Shown here piece after piece: positions 44,926-57,526 of a stretch of 64,000 nt of DNA. Source of the DNA: Emergomyces orientalis (Eukaryota > Ascomycota > Eurotiomycetes > Onygenales > Ajellomycetaceae); contig MOWL01000067.1 in assembly GCA_002110485.1 (NCBI GenBank), positions 186,001 to 250,000 on the forward strand, in the 5' to 3' direction. The position numbers and the translations under genes are program-made. Within the stretch, counting starts at the first letter, position 1. The number at the start of each line of letters is the position of its first letter. Below the pieces are notes generated by a model. That model had not been told where the DNA came from and did no database searches. It saw only the letters and a program-made list of their open reading frames with translations.

Positions 44926-45874
44926 TCCTTTCAGATTCTAGCCATTAGAATGTGTGAAAGAAGAGATCGAATCAGGTAGGTGATTAGAGTGAAATGGTAT
45001 TGTATCTACAAGAATCAAGGTTCTATCAACTACATAACCGATGGTAGTAGTCATGTCATGAGAAGTGAGATGCTAGCAATGACATACCATGTCATGCCAA
45101 TGCAGCTATGAGAGAGAGAAATGCTGTACCAATGAGAAGAGATAATGCAAGCAATACAGGAAAGAAGCCGGGTTGCAGTAGTAGTAAAAAAATAAAAGGG
45201 TTGAGCGGCCAGGTATTGTGACACAACACAGCAATGGCGGTAGGAGTCGTTAAAGTGGTGCTGCAGCAATGAAAAATGAGATACCAAAGATGTTGTAGTG
45301 AGGAAACTGGTCAGCGATTAACGTTTAGGAGACCCAAAATTTCTGTTGAAGTCCACAGATCTAGGTCAGATGATTACCTATGCCCTAAGCCCTCGTAGCA
45401 ACTGCGTTGGTATTCTACGACTGATTTCATTCCTTTCCTGAGCCGCTGTTTGCACCAGAAATTGCACAGTTCCTGTGTACCTAGGGATTAACTCCGTACA
45501 ACTTTCAAGGGTGCAGCAGATGATGCGTGCCTCTGGACAAATAATAAATTAAAAAACACCCAGTCGGGTATTTTATCGCAGCTGGAGGGAGAGAACTGCG
45601 TCAGCCCAGTAACCAATCATGGCGCATATAACTAATCGCTAGGCCTTGACCCACCTGCTTCCACGCCACTTTAACTACCCCACTGGTTAGCTGCCAGGCC
45701 TGCGAGTCCGAATTGCACGATTGAAACGTGCTATGGGGCCAATCGCTGCTGGGCAATTTCACAGCCAGGGACAAGAGGGGCGTCCTTGAAGATCTTCGAG
45801 CCTAAAAATGACGGAAGGGGCTGCTACTGAAAATGCAATATCAGTCATATCATCGAAGCACTTTGCTTGTTATC

Positions 45875-45890
45875 TTTTTTTTTTTTTTTT
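45875..45890. repeat. 16-nt poly(T) run
   Basis: T16; no element recognised around it. Confidence 0.8.
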
Positions 45891-45964
45891 GAACGAAAGT
45901 GGTGAATGGTATCAGCCTACTTTTTACCAGCACAGAAGGCCAACCTGATCAGTTGTTGGTTGGT

Positions 45965-45985
45965 ATGTATGTACAGTACATACAT
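45965..45985. repeat. Perfect inverted repeat, 10-nt arms
   Basis: ATGTATGTAC-A-GTACATACAT, arms perfectly complementary with a one-base centre. Shorter TACAGTACAT-like copies recur near 45991, 49298 and 49444. Confidence 0.8.
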
Positions 45986-46489
45986 GTAGTTACAGTACAT
46001 CAGCGAAACTGCGGAAGGAAATAGAAGAACAACAATCAATGATGCAACCCCTCCAACATTAGCACCAAAACACCCCAAGCCAGGGCTGATGGCCCGAGAA
46101 TGTGGGCCCGAGAACGGTCAATAAAGCTCTTGCATGTCCCAACCCGCCGCACAGAGTAAGCACGTGGTGGATGCTGGAGAGAGAAAGTCGGACACATAAA
46201 AAGCACGGTCCCGCGAGTCGCAAAAGTATTGGAAAACCAATATCGGAATGGAAGACACTCCGTCAAACTACGGGGTAGACTACCGTGGATGATCGTCATG
46301 AACTTGGCTTTTCAGTCACGGCAGGGCCATACGGGATGTTTACTATTGAAACATTGGGGCCGTGAAAATAAGGAACCTATTGCTTTTCGATTGTGGCCCG
46401 GAGTGATAAAAAGGACCTGCGATCACCATGTCAATTGATCTTCCGTACCCTTTTTCTGTTCAGGTTTTCCTCTCTTGCACGCTACAGTC

Positions 46490-48785
46490 ATGGCTTTTCT
46501 GAAGCTTGCCCTGGTAGGGCTCTCGCTTGGCTCAATTGCTTCTGCTTCATTCTCTTCGAATTTGAGTATGTTATCCCTTGCACGAATTTATAATATTACT
46601 CTGCATTTTTCCTCAAAACCAGCCACTTAAATCCTCTTTGATCATAAGCTAATGCCAACTACCAGACTACCGCTCTCCTTCCCACAATCATCCCGATCTT
46701 GGAATTGCCGTTAACAAGGTGCACAAGCGGAATGTCCAATCCTCTCCATTCAAGCCTGAGGAGCTGTCTTTTACCCATAGCGTCGCTTCGGGAGACCCTT
46801 ACCCTCATTCTGTGATCCTCTGGACCCGCGTCTCACCTACAAACGAGAGCAGTGACTCCAACGTGACTGTCAGTGGTACAGTGCCTCTGTATGATCATGA
46901 CAACGAGAAATATGTCTCCGTTTCTACCGCACCCGTGTGTGTGAACTACCAGGTTGCAAAGGATGAGGGGATGAAGAAAGTCGTCACGGATGGTGAAGTT
47001 TGGACTTCCTCTGATGTTGACTATACGGTCAAGGTATATATATACTCTCAATATAGATGGAAACAACTGGTCTGTGTCCGAATCAAAAACTGACTGGTGT
47101 GATAGGTTGAAGCAACTGGCCTTAAACCATACACGACCTACTACTATCAATTTACAGTTTGCGACTCGGATAACTCTTCCCCCATTGGACGCACCAAAAC
47201 CACTCCCAGGAAGGGCGACAAAGTGAAAACTGATATCAACCTTTCTGTCTTTTCTTGCTCCAATTATCGTGAGTTAGCCCGCACAGTGACCCGTTGTGTT
47301 TATGCTTTGCTGACTTGCAAGAATAGCCCAGGGATTTTTCAATGCTTACGGAAATGCTGCCCGTAAGGACACTGCTGATTACGTTCTCCATCTTGGTGAT
47401 TATATTTATGAGTATAAAGAGGGTGGGTACCTTATTCCCCAATGGTAAATATCAACTTTCTGATACTGACGATGCCTTGCAAATGAAAGGTAGCTACGGA
47501 TGGGGCTGGTCCATGGATCGCATTCCGCAGCCTTCAGATCACAATATCAAAACTCTGTATGCCCCTCTATATATCGCGAGCGAAAAATTTGTTCTAATAT
47601 ATCCTGCAGACTTGACTATCGCATGAGATACGCCAACTACCGTACTGATGCTGATCTCGCTTACTCGCATCAGCATTTCCCCTGGATCACCGTTTGGGAT
47701 GACCATGGTAAGAATAATCGCTTTTTTCCATCTTGGTAGCAATATCTAACCGTTTCGTTTACGTTTTCTTTTCTGCAGAGGTGGAGGACAACATCTGGAA
47801 GGCTGGGTCGTCCGGGATGAACAACACAGAAGAGTCTTTCATCAAGGCCGGTGGAATTTCCATTGATCAGGTCAAAGCAAATGCTGTCCGGGCCCACTTT
47901 GAGTGGATGCCTATCCGCCAGGTCGACATGGACGACACCCTGCGTATCTGGCGTAACTTCGAGATTGGCGATCTATTCAGCCTTATCATGCTTGATACCC
48001 GTGTCTACGACCGCTCCATTACCGATCTTACCTGGAATAAAGAGTACCTCGACGAGATCCGCGATGAGCAATCGCGCTCCCTCATGGGCCCCCGACAGGA
48101 GGCATGGTTCTACCGCCAGCTCCAGGAGTCTACCAAGCGGAATGCCAAATGGAGAATCGTCGGCCAGCAAATCCTCATCTCCGACATCAGCTACGCCGAC
48201 AGCAAACCAGATACCCCCTACAATGCCGACGCCTGGGACGGATACCGCGCCAACAAAAACCGGACCCTCTCCACCATCCTCGACAACAAGATCGGCAATA
48301 CCATCTTCCTTGCCGGCGACACGCATGCTGCCTACGTCTCTGACCTTGTTTACACCGGCCATGGCGAGTATGATCCCAAATCCGGATCAGGGGCCATTGG
48401 CGTCGAATTCGGTGGCTCCGGCGTCTCCTCCCCCGGGCCTGTCGGCCAAAACGGCACTTTCGACGAAGGAGCCAAAGTGTCGAAGTCGTTCGTCGAGAAA
48501 AGCACTCCCTTGCAATGGCAAGATTCGTACTATCGTGGCTACTACGAACTCAACATCAACCATGAACGAGTCATTGCGGACTTTTTTGGTGTCCCTGATA
48601 TCCGCACGCGCAACGGAAAAGAGATCAAGCTTGCGACGTTTGAGGTTCTCGATGGCGCGAATAAGTTGACGAGAAATGATAAGGAGGAACCGGTCGTTGG
48701 GAAGGCAGTTGGGGGAGCACTTAAGCATGGTGAAGTTCATCCCGATGCAGCGGAGATTGTAGATACCATGAAAGAGACAAAATAG
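46490..48785 (+). CDS. Secreted PhoD-type alkaline phosphatase
   Basis: Seven exons (46490-46565, 46666-47033, 47106-47268, 47327-47422, 47490-47556, 47610-47707, 47779-48785) join in phase to 624 aa. Residues 1-20 are a signal peptide (LKLALVGLSLGSIASA). A small beta domain (ELSFTHSVASGDPYPHSVILWTRV) precedes the metallo-phosphoesterase core: VLHLGDYIYEY, WITVWDDHEVEDN and FLAGDTHAAYVSDL supply the metal ligands typical of PhoD phosphodiesterases, which use calcium and iron. The enzyme would release phosphate from phosphomonoesters or diesters outside the cell or in the vacuole. A short Lys/Glu C-terminal tail follows. The seven-exon structure is the most complex in the window; exon 5 is 67 nt. 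Control by phosphate is inference from the upstream CACGTG only. Confidence 0.93.
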
Positions 48786-50615
48786 GAGGTAGCCGGATGG
48801 TTGTAGTTGGAGAGGCCTGGTACATATCCTATTTTTCACGTGTACATACTGTATTGTTTTGAAACACAGCTTTCTCTTATAGGGGACAGCGCAATGAGAT
48901 TTCCCTTGCTTTTCTAGTGAAAATCGATGATATCTAGAAATCTTTTTTGTGTGGCATGTGTCTACAACTTAGACTAAATATATATAATATATCTGCTTTT
49001 TCCTGAGGAGTTTCGTGTTATAGATATTTATTGAACCAACGTGAGTCCACTTTCCGACTACTAGGCCATCACATCTTTCCGAACCCCAGAAAAGTAAATA
49101 ACAAAGAAGGGCCTCATATCTAATATATCCTCGCTCCCTTTATTATCATAATACTCAGTAAGCCAATCGTTCCATCCAAGTTGGTATTCCAACTGGACCT
49201 CGAAAAGAGCAAAATCATAAAGTTCATGTTGGTGAGCTTAATGGGGTCGAGTATTCTTTTCAAAGGTAGAGTTTCGGTTCGGACAGAGGTATAATACATG
49301 TACTGTACATCCGTTGGAGGTGGGATCAGGATCTTGGGAATGCTTTTCTTCTGGCGTGCAAAAGCATGCAGGTGAATAGGGGGGAAAATGTAAGAGGGTT
49401 GGAATGATTTGGGCCTTTAAGGGCATCAGACAATGAATGTACTACAGTACCTCGTATATACAGAAGGTCAAATGCGCCAAGGTCATGGATATCACCAAAA
49501 CAAAACAAAAAAACCTACCATTATGGAAGTGATTGTTTTCTTTTATATTCTTCTTCTTGTCAATATGTGGCTGTTAACTAGTAGTATTGCAGCCTTTCGA
49601 GGGGTGTCAGCCATAATCTGGATAAACCTAAACTTCTTTAATTGTTTGGGTGTGTGCCAGGCAGCCTTTTTACTTACTGCGTGTGATTATTGAATTATGT
49701 GCTTTGGGGCTTGCAATTGGGTTTGTCAGGGCGCAGTTCAGAAAACCGATTCAGTTGTCGGTTATGTCGGACTCATCATTACAATCCAGAAGAGAGCAAA
49801 CCATCGAAATGGAGTGAGCGCTTGGCAGATACAAAATTGTGCGGAATTCAGTTTCAAATCAGCTTTCAACTTGACATGAAACACAACAAAATACTTCTTA
49901 ACTTGACAGGCTCACAACCACCTCTTCTCTCTGGCAAGCGGGTCACATTCTACAAGGCGGCAGTGATCATAAGCTGAGTTTTTCCTCGCGTAGCTGACAA
50001 TCTAATATTTTGTTATTTGCCTGGAGCCAGATCATATCCAGCGAGAGGTGGCTTAATGGCGCCATTTTCTGGGCTTGGGAATTCTAGATGGACAGCATCC
50101 CCAATTGAAGCATTGTGGTTCGCCAACGAATCAACCCAGGCAAAATGTGTCTGAAGTTGTCGATTTGTAGGCGCCACATTAGCGACTACGATAAAGAATG
50201 GTCGTCTGTGTTTTTCTGGCTGCATATTTGTCAGTGCTGGATGCCTGGCAGCAAATCATGACCATCGTATTTAGTGTGTCTGCAATGGACGATTGGCCAG
50301 CGTGGCTGTGGTTTGGCGGATGAGGATCAGCCAACCTCTTTTCGGTGCTCAGGCTCGGGGGAGCTACGATAAAAGCTTGGAAAGCCACATCTGAAGCCCT
50401 GTCTCGCTCACCCGTTGGCATTGCGATTTCGATGGATGCCGCAATTGCTACTCTTTTGTTGCTCTGGCTACAGTTGCTTGGGGATATATATCCGCGGTGT
50501 CGTTGTTCGTTTTTTTCCTGCTCTGAGGGAAAACTATCATTGACATATCCTAAACATTGTTTTGTGGAACACATTTCTGCATATCTACGAAGTGCGTACA
50601 TGTCGATAAACCACT
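48786..50615. other. Gene-poor stretch
   Basis: 1.8 kb AT-rich DNA. Open frames on both strands are short, overlapping and domain-free. The last 150 bp may be the leader of the next gene. Confidence 0.55.
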
Positions 50616-51605
50616 ATGCATTCTGACACCCCTATCCAACAGTCCCTTCCCAACACGATCGAGCGCTCATCCTACCAGAAGCTCCCATCAGACTCCCAAG
50701 AGCCCGAGAGGCAAAAGGCGGACCTCCAGTCACCAGAGAAAGACATAGGAACAGGCGCTTCTTCAAGCCGTCAATATCAACCACATCCCATAACTCTAGA
50801 AGGGCTAGGGGGGGGGGGAAGCACCCCACTGCGCCAGTCCGGACAACAGCATCAACATCACCATAACCATGAGATATTCGGCCGCCCAACGAGCGGATTA
50901 ATATTTATGCTCCGCTGGGGTTGCGCAATTCTCACAGTCGCAGCTACGATCCTGTTCGGAGTCTGGGCTCCCTTGAGCTACCAGGCGACGAAGGAGGCGA
51001 ATAAAGAAAATGAAGAAATGCAGCGCGCCCTAACGCGATCTGCAAAATCAGCTAATGAGATAGCGACCAGCGCGCTTTACGCTGCATCGCAACGACTAGA
51101 GATCGCGATTGCGCAGGCGAGCGTCCTTAGTAATTTGCAGGCCCAGTTGGCCGCAATGGGACAGGTGGCATTGTTGCAATTTTGTAATGCGCAAACGAGA
51201 GGGGTGGGTTAAACAATCCCATATTTTATTTATAGTGCCCGAAGTGCCACACTTCGAAATCTTTCTCAGCCGTATCTTGCAACTCACACTCACACGTGCA
51301 TCACTACGTAGGACTTCGCACCTTGCTCGACCTTCATTAATTCCGCCCAACTTACCAGCCTAGTCTCTCAGATCGTCACGCCGACTCCCACGGTACCTAG
51401 TACCATTCCAACCAGTACTGACAGTTCCCGACCCACCCGTTTCCCTACAAACTCAGACGTTGGCGATTCACCGGATAGATTTGGTATTTCTATTGCCTCC
51501 ATTCTTGCAATCGTTTTCGGTGGTACTGCTGCTGTGGGGATACTCACGGGGTACCTAGTCTGGCGGTATCAGCGGGGAAGATTGGTGGAATCTCGACGGT
51601 ATTAG
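50616..51605 (+). CDS. Two-span membrane protein of unknown function
   Basis: Two exons, 50616-51203 and 51312-51605, join in phase to 293 aa. Residues 1-90 are disordered, rich in Gln, Ser, Pro and His, with a Gly4 run encoded by a ten-G tract. A first hydrophobic span covers about 94-120 (LIFMLRWGCAILTVAATILFG); a helical stretch follows with Gln/Ala/Glu composition that could form a coiled coil (about 121-190). A Ser/Thr/Pro linker (about 217-245) leads to a second span at about 254-280 (IASILAIVFGGTAAVGILTG) and a basic tail. The layout suggests a plasma-membrane or ER protein with a lumenal or external loop of about 130 residues. No domain is recognised. The acceptor at 51311 (TAG) is preceded by a stop-containing alternative, so the intron is fairly secure. 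Confidence 0.72.
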
Positions 51606-54600
51606 TGAAAGACGGGGCAGGGCAAATGTAATTTTCCATTTGAAACTTAATTATATTAGTGAGTTGAGTTAAAATACATCGGATATGAGAGCGCTTTTTT
51701 TCCTGTTCCCGTTCTCACCTTACTGGAAGTGCCTTGATGTGTCACTGAGCACCGAGATTTTAGATACCAATAAGGCGTCTCACATGCTGAAGTTAGGCGG
51801 TACGGTCGGCCAACCCGGGCACTGCTAGACTGTGGATAGACCTGTTTATACCCCTATGGAATTATACAACCTTTATCTGACGGTAAACAGAATATTGGTG
51901 CTTTGAATGCAACCTTGTGTTTCGGCATCGAGCGAAGCTGGTGGAATGGCGATATAGCCCCTTTGGCGTATAATTTCTCATATACCCCAATCGCATTCCC
52001 TGTGAAAATGGAACATGGAAAGTTTTGGGACCTTTGCGATTGTAATGGAAAATCAATACTTGGTATATCGCTGTGAGAAAACCTCAACCGTAAGGAATTT
52101 TTTTTTTTTTTTTTTTTGACAATATCAAATGAGCAGGGGAAATTCGAGCCAATTTTCAACTAAACTACGGACCGATTGCGAGGACTCCAGGTGAGATGGG
52201 GCCAGGAAAGATGAAACAGGAGTGAATGAAGATATGTGAACCATGTATGTTAATAAATTCAATATATTGATATATATTAAATATACATGATAAAGAGCAT
52301 TCAAGTCATTGACGAGGTATCAAAATATAATTATGCCAATAGATAAATTTTTGGCTGCATGACATTAAATTCTATTCAGGGCGATTTGCAAGATAAAGGC
52401 AAAACAAAGAAGCCAAAGGTAGTGTTGCCGCAGAGACAGCAGAAGCGTTTGCCCATGGTTTATGATGAAGATAGCCAGAAACCACTTTATTATAGACCCT
52501 TTAACAGATATATCCACGTGTAGCATCATAATCTTTATTTTTATTTTTATGTCTTTCCCTTCTGCCCCTGTTTAGCGTAGAATCGAAATCAATGTCAAAG
52601 AAATTTTAAGATAATAGGATCCGCACCCACAGGATGCACGGAAGAGAGAGTATATGATGGGAGAGGGTTGTGAAAAAGAAAACGGGAATCTGGGGGCATG
52701 TCCCGGCCAGAATCCGCTGACGTTGTGTCATGTTTATCACCAGAACCAGGGAACGAAGTCAGGGGTCAAAAAAGGATGAAAAAATGGATTTTTTGAATTC
52801 AAAAATTTCTATCTTCTTGATAGCCACTGAAGTAAGGAATTGTAGAATTGTTTCTTGCACTTTTGGGCTGAATGAAAATAATTTTTAGGTGTTGGTGGCA
52901 GGCAGGTTACGTCGCTTTGATCTTGTTGGCTGTTGTTATATGTTACAACTGAGGTGAGCCATAAGGATGCAAAAAGGAAAAGAAAAACCAAAACAAGATG
53001 TGAGAAAGCTTCAAAAGAATAGCCGAAGCTAATTCTACTTGGCGATCTTCCCGGGCAACAGGGGGGTTCGGGAGCCTTGGATACTCATATTTTAGGGTCA
53101 AAAGTTCCATACCAGATCAATGAAGCAGAGAAGATATGGAGAACGAAAAGGCACAACCGCAACTCCATCCGGGCGCTAGTTCGGGCCAGGCAAGACATTG
53201 AATACTGCCATACAAGTTTTCCTTGAAAATACACTGGTTGAGAGAGCCTGTGGCGTTGGTTTTTCTCTTTTTCATTGGTTCATTCATCGAGCGCTTTGTG
53301 ATTTGCTTCATGAGAAGGGAAAAACAGTCGGGTATCAAATAGGAACATATGTAGCAGCTCACTTTTTCAAGTAAAGAGAGGAACATGCTGATTCTCCCGA
53401 TTTTCTGTCACAGGTCGCCACTGTGCCCTGGCCTCTTATCAACCAACTCTGCGGGGTTGGCCTGCAAAGAACTATCTTGAATGTAATAGAGCAATGGGAC
53501 CGAAGTGCATCCCATGCTGGCAGGGGTAAGCGGGAGACAAATTTTCCGGCCAAAAGCATTAAAACAAGACAAGGCAGAGCTTTGTAAGGCATCAAAAATA
53601 GCAGAATGCTTTGAATTTGAAACCCTCTCCCGGGCAATTGAACTTCCGGGCCCTTTACCAGGATCGCAGACTTAAAAGGTTGATCGGTTTCGGTTTGGTA
53701 TGTACCCTTCGCAATCTTCCCAACCATCATGCCTGCAGCCCCTCTTTTGCGATCTCTATAAGTCCTCAGCTTTTGTATTTGTTTTCCAAATTTGTCGTCG
53801 TCAGTTTGACCTTTGCAATTGCTTCGTAATCAATGGAACTGTAGATGGCGAGTAGAGGTTAAGCCCACTGTCAGCTGGGAGCATATTCTGATGTCTCTCA
53901 TGATGATATGCGTCGTTCTGCTAGTCACTGGTGTCATGGCGGAAAGTCTAAAAATAGTTTTCTATCGTTCCTTTTTGCGGGCGCCTAACTAGCATCCATT
54001 ATTAATTCAACAGCCATTGGTGGCATCTTGTCTTCCTAGAGGCCCTGGATCCGGTTTAAACGCAGCTTCAAGCTTTAACCGGCTAGCACTTGACCCTATT
54101 TAGTTTTGTAGGAAAATTTATATTTATCCTTCAATAATGTGAAATGTGGGTTGCCTTATTAACTATTGCTCCAAAAGTCGAATGAATTCTATATCTATTA
54201 TCAGGGGACCATCCGTTTTCCGTCTCTATCCCGGGGGTCACGAGCCCTTTGCAGGAACGTGCAGAAAATGGGAAGCCTGCAAGTTTGGATTGGATTGACT
54301 TCCATTGCTGGAGCCGGTAAGACGAGGTTTAACGAAAATTGTTGTCGTGTGGGAATCTCTCACTGGTTCATCGCTCGGCCATAGCGCCATCACAAAGTCG
54401 AGGCTACTGCGAGTCGAGTGACGCCAGCGGGAATAACCGCAGCGAGGGTCAGTGACCACTCTAGGGGTGACTGGCAGCCAACCCAGCAGCAGAAGGCATT
54501 CAGCGTCTGGCAAATGAAAGTTGGCTCGGTTCTTTTGTGACTCGTCTCCTGTGCAGTCTCGCGATGACCCATCTGGCGTTTGGGCGTCATGGCCTCGTAC

Positions 54601-55279
54601 GCAGAAAATCAACAGGATGCTCAACACCTCTAAGGCATGATTTTAGCTCACTGTTAATTGGTGACTTCTACATGGGTGTTGAAGGAAAATGGCGGACTCA
54701 AAAAGTTCTCAAATAGTGGCGAGCAATGGAGAGGCGCTACAGAAAGCACCGTGCTGTGCAGCCACCGTGCTCGAGATCCTCCAGGATATGAGGAACCCTG
54801 GGTTGGTCCTTGAGTTGGTAGTTGCGTGCCAATGAGATAAAGAGAATTCAAAATTCGAAGTCAGCCCATCAAAACCAGAGCAAGGAAAAAGCAAACAAAA
54901 TTTTAGCGGCTCCTCCGCACTAAATATCACTGCTGATTCTTGCTCCTTTTGAACCCGACCTCTGGCAAAAGTCCCTTTCGTTCTGTATCAGCCGTCAGGG
55001 TTGTTATCTTGTTCCGACAGCCAGACGCACAACCAACGTCTCGCATTTTCCTTCGTCAATCCCAGCCACACCAGAAGAGACTGTTATTACAGCTGTTTTC
55101 TTCAAACGCGACCCCTGCAGCCCACTCATACTCCTCATGAGCCCTGTCCTTGCATACCTAATAATGCCCACTCATGATCAATGCACAAATCCTCTAAATC
55201 AACCGCCCCTTGCGCTCTTCCTGTATCTAGGACTCTCCTACCTCCAATTGAACAAATCCAGGGACCATGAATTTTCAAA
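51606..55279. other. Gene-poor stretch
   Basis: 3.7 kb, the longest without a gene on this side. AT-rich, with a T20 run and short frames that show no domains on either strand. I see no transposon ends, reverse transcriptase or transposase. Confidence 0.55.
52098..52117. repeat. 20-nt poly(T) run
   Basis: T20; no flanking direct repeat recognised. Confidence 0.8.
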
Positions 55280-56239
55280 ATGAATGGCCAGTGGGGTAGA
55301 AGTCTGGGCTTGCCACAACATCAGGGCGCTTTCACATTCTCGGCTTCACCCACCATGCCAAGCCGTCTCTCATTCTCCTGCCAGAGCTCTCCGCCGCCCC
55401 CGGACCCGTGTTGCTCAAAGCGCCCCCGCCCACTGACCGACGTGGATGGTGAGGGTTCCGTAGGCCAACAGAAGAAGAAACGCCGTCTCCGCCTCGTCTT
55501 CGTCACCTCCAGACTCAGCTGTCCGTTCTCTTCCCCTTCCACTCACATCGTAAGCCGCGGTTCGTCAAAGATTGCTGTTTGGGCCAAGCAGAAGGCTCTG
55601 GGCCGTAACTTGCTAAGGAAGGCTGCGATTATGAACCGGATTCGAAAACATGCCCTCGCCGCCCGCATCAATGATCCGCAACAGTTCCATGCAGCGAAAC
55701 AAATGGTTATCTTTTTCAGCCTTTCAAATGCGCCTTCCACCTCTGCCGCATCCTGTCCATTTACGAACCCTCCAACCCGCCGTGATAGTTTTACGTGGAC
55801 AACGGTGGAATGTGGAATTCTGTCCACGACCCCGCTTAATTTGCAGAACGAACATTTACCACTACCAGCTGACATCCCATATAACCCTCCGTCACCACCG
55901 TCTGCCCCTCGCCGCCAATATATCCCGCTGCCCCCATCCCCATTGTATCTGACAAATTATGATATTTTTGATAATGAGGATGGATACTTTGATAGTGACA
56001 GTGACACCGAGTCGGAAAGCAACGATGGGAGGAACAGTCGGGTATACAGTGATTTTAACATTCTCGAGCCGTCTGAGCCGGTTCTCGATGATCACGATGC
56101 CATTGCTAGTTTTGACAGCCTCACTTTTGGTTCCCAGTTCCTGTTGACGGAAACGCTTAAGGAAGATGAAAAATTAATTGGGATACGTTTGGAGCAAGAA
56201 CGGCAAAAAGAGGTTTCGTTCGTGCACTTCGGGTTTTGA
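55280..56239 (+). CDS. Conserved basic protein of unknown function
   Basis: Single exon, 319 aa. The N-terminal third is Ser/Pro-rich. A strongly basic block at about 67-130 (KKKRRLRLVFVTSRLS, then IVSRGSSKIAVWAKQKALGRNLLRKA) is the likely conserved core; I recall similar blocks in many uncharacterised Pezizomycotina proteins. A Pro-rich segment follows, then an acidic Asp/Glu/Ser region (about 227-250) and a helix near the end. No signal peptide or membrane span. A nuclear protein is possible from the basic and acidic patches, but that is a guess. A ten-codon upstream ATG frame at 55267 overlaps the start in another frame. Function unknown. Confidence 0.7.
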   Translation: MNGQWGRSLGLPQHQGAFTFSASPTMPSRLSFSCQSSPPPPDPCCSKRPRPLTDVDGEGSVGQQKKKRRLRLVFVTSRLSCPFSSPSTHIVSRGSSKIAVWAKQKALGRNLLRKAAIMNRIRKHALAARINDPQQFHAAKQMVIFFSLSNAPSTSAASCPFTNPPTRRDSFTWTTVECGILSTTPLNLQNEHLPLPADIPYNPPSPPSAPRRQYIPLPPSPLYLTNYDIFDNEDGYFDSDSDTESESNDGRNSRVYSDFNILEPSEPVLDDHDAIASFDSLTFGSQFLLTETLKEDEKLIGIRLEQERQKEVSFVHFGF

Positions 56240-57526
56240 ATACTACTGTTGTAACCGCAAAAGGATCCAACCTAAACCCCTGAATGAACTGGGCTCTAAA
56301 TATGCCCACGCTAGGTTCATGTGCGTATATCCGTTTGATTGGGATTTTAAAATCGGGCCAGACGCCCGAATTTTAACCAGGAGCCCAATTCCGATATATA
56401 TCTATACCCTTCTCAGGTCCACTTATATCCGTTGTTCCAGCTACATATGGAGTCCGCCCGTACGGGATATTGACCCGTCTGGTTTGGTCTTGAAGTTCAT
56501 TATAATATCATGTTGAGTAACATGCTGCGCCTTCCGCCACTTGGCATTTCGATCATAACACTTAATGTCAACATGTCCTTTGGTTTCACCGTTCTCCCAT
56601 CGCCGTTGCACGACTTCCACCAACTAGGTCCACTTTTACCATTCCGCTCCAAAGGCGCCACAAGTAATGTAGGTGGTTTGTTTATTTTTAATCTTTAGCA
56701 ACTCAGTCCAGTTCGGCCGAAAACATGACTGCTCTACACACTTTCATTCACACACCTCCACTAGCCATTCAATCCGCCCTTATTCACACCCGAGAATCGA
56801 TGTACGAAGCCACTATTTACGAGCTTTATCGGCCACCATGGACATCGGGCCCACGTTGTACACATGCCGAATCAAAAGAAATGCTACCATTACCCCTGAA
56901 CCGGCTCGATTCCTACACTATCTCTCTCTGCACCTTTATCCACCGCCATCGGGGCCATGGAATCCATTTCATATAAGGTTATGGCATAAGACCAGGTGTA
57001 TTTCACCTTTCACGTTTATCTAATTTTATCTACTATTTATCTGTTTGTTTATTTGACCAGGAGTAAAAGCGGGCCGGGGCCAAAAATTGTAAATGGGCGG
57101 AATACATTCCATAATGCAAAAGCGTCATAAATTCTCGAACAAGTGAAGTTGGAAAAGGCGAAAAAATGAGAAAAACAGTGAATGGTCCGTCAACGAAACG
57201 GAAGCCCAAAGAAAAGGGAATTTCCCGAGGAAACCAAATTTTCATTATCATTTCTCGCTTTACTATTCATCATAAACATTTGGATTGATCTCGTGTGGAG
57301 CTCGTTCGCCTTTCATATGCGAATGGCATGGTTAGGGAGCCCTATGATCCATCTGTTACATTTATTAAACAGTCACAATGTTTGCAAATCTCGGAACATT
57401 TCTGCAATTTTTGATGAGAACCTGGCATATTGTTTAACTCAGGACTCGAAGCTATGGAAGCAGGTTATCTAATTTGGTTGGCCCCGACGAAATCGCATTT
57501 TTGTATCCTTTTAGGCTACCTTCGAT
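56240..57526. other. Convergent 3' flanks
   Basis: 1.3 kb between the stop of the basic-protein gene and that of the OHCU decarboxylase gene. Many short frames but no domain; AT-rich and pyrimidine-rich runs. Confidence 0.55.

Larger units (their letters stand above)
44926..46489. other. Gene-poor stretch, promoter side of PhoD gene
   Basis: 1.6 kb without a supported gene. Contains a T16 run, a short palindrome (separate entries) and a CACGTG at 46161, 324 bp before the PhoD start. Confidence 0.55.

Noticed and set aside
47851..48669. Plus-strand 272-aa open frame, Ser/Pro-rich
   Set aside because: Frame shadow of the large last exon of the PhoD gene; the true frame contains the family motifs.
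51606..55279. Hidden transposon in the long gap
   Set aside because: No terminal repeats, transposase or reverse-transcriptase motifs were recognised on either strand.
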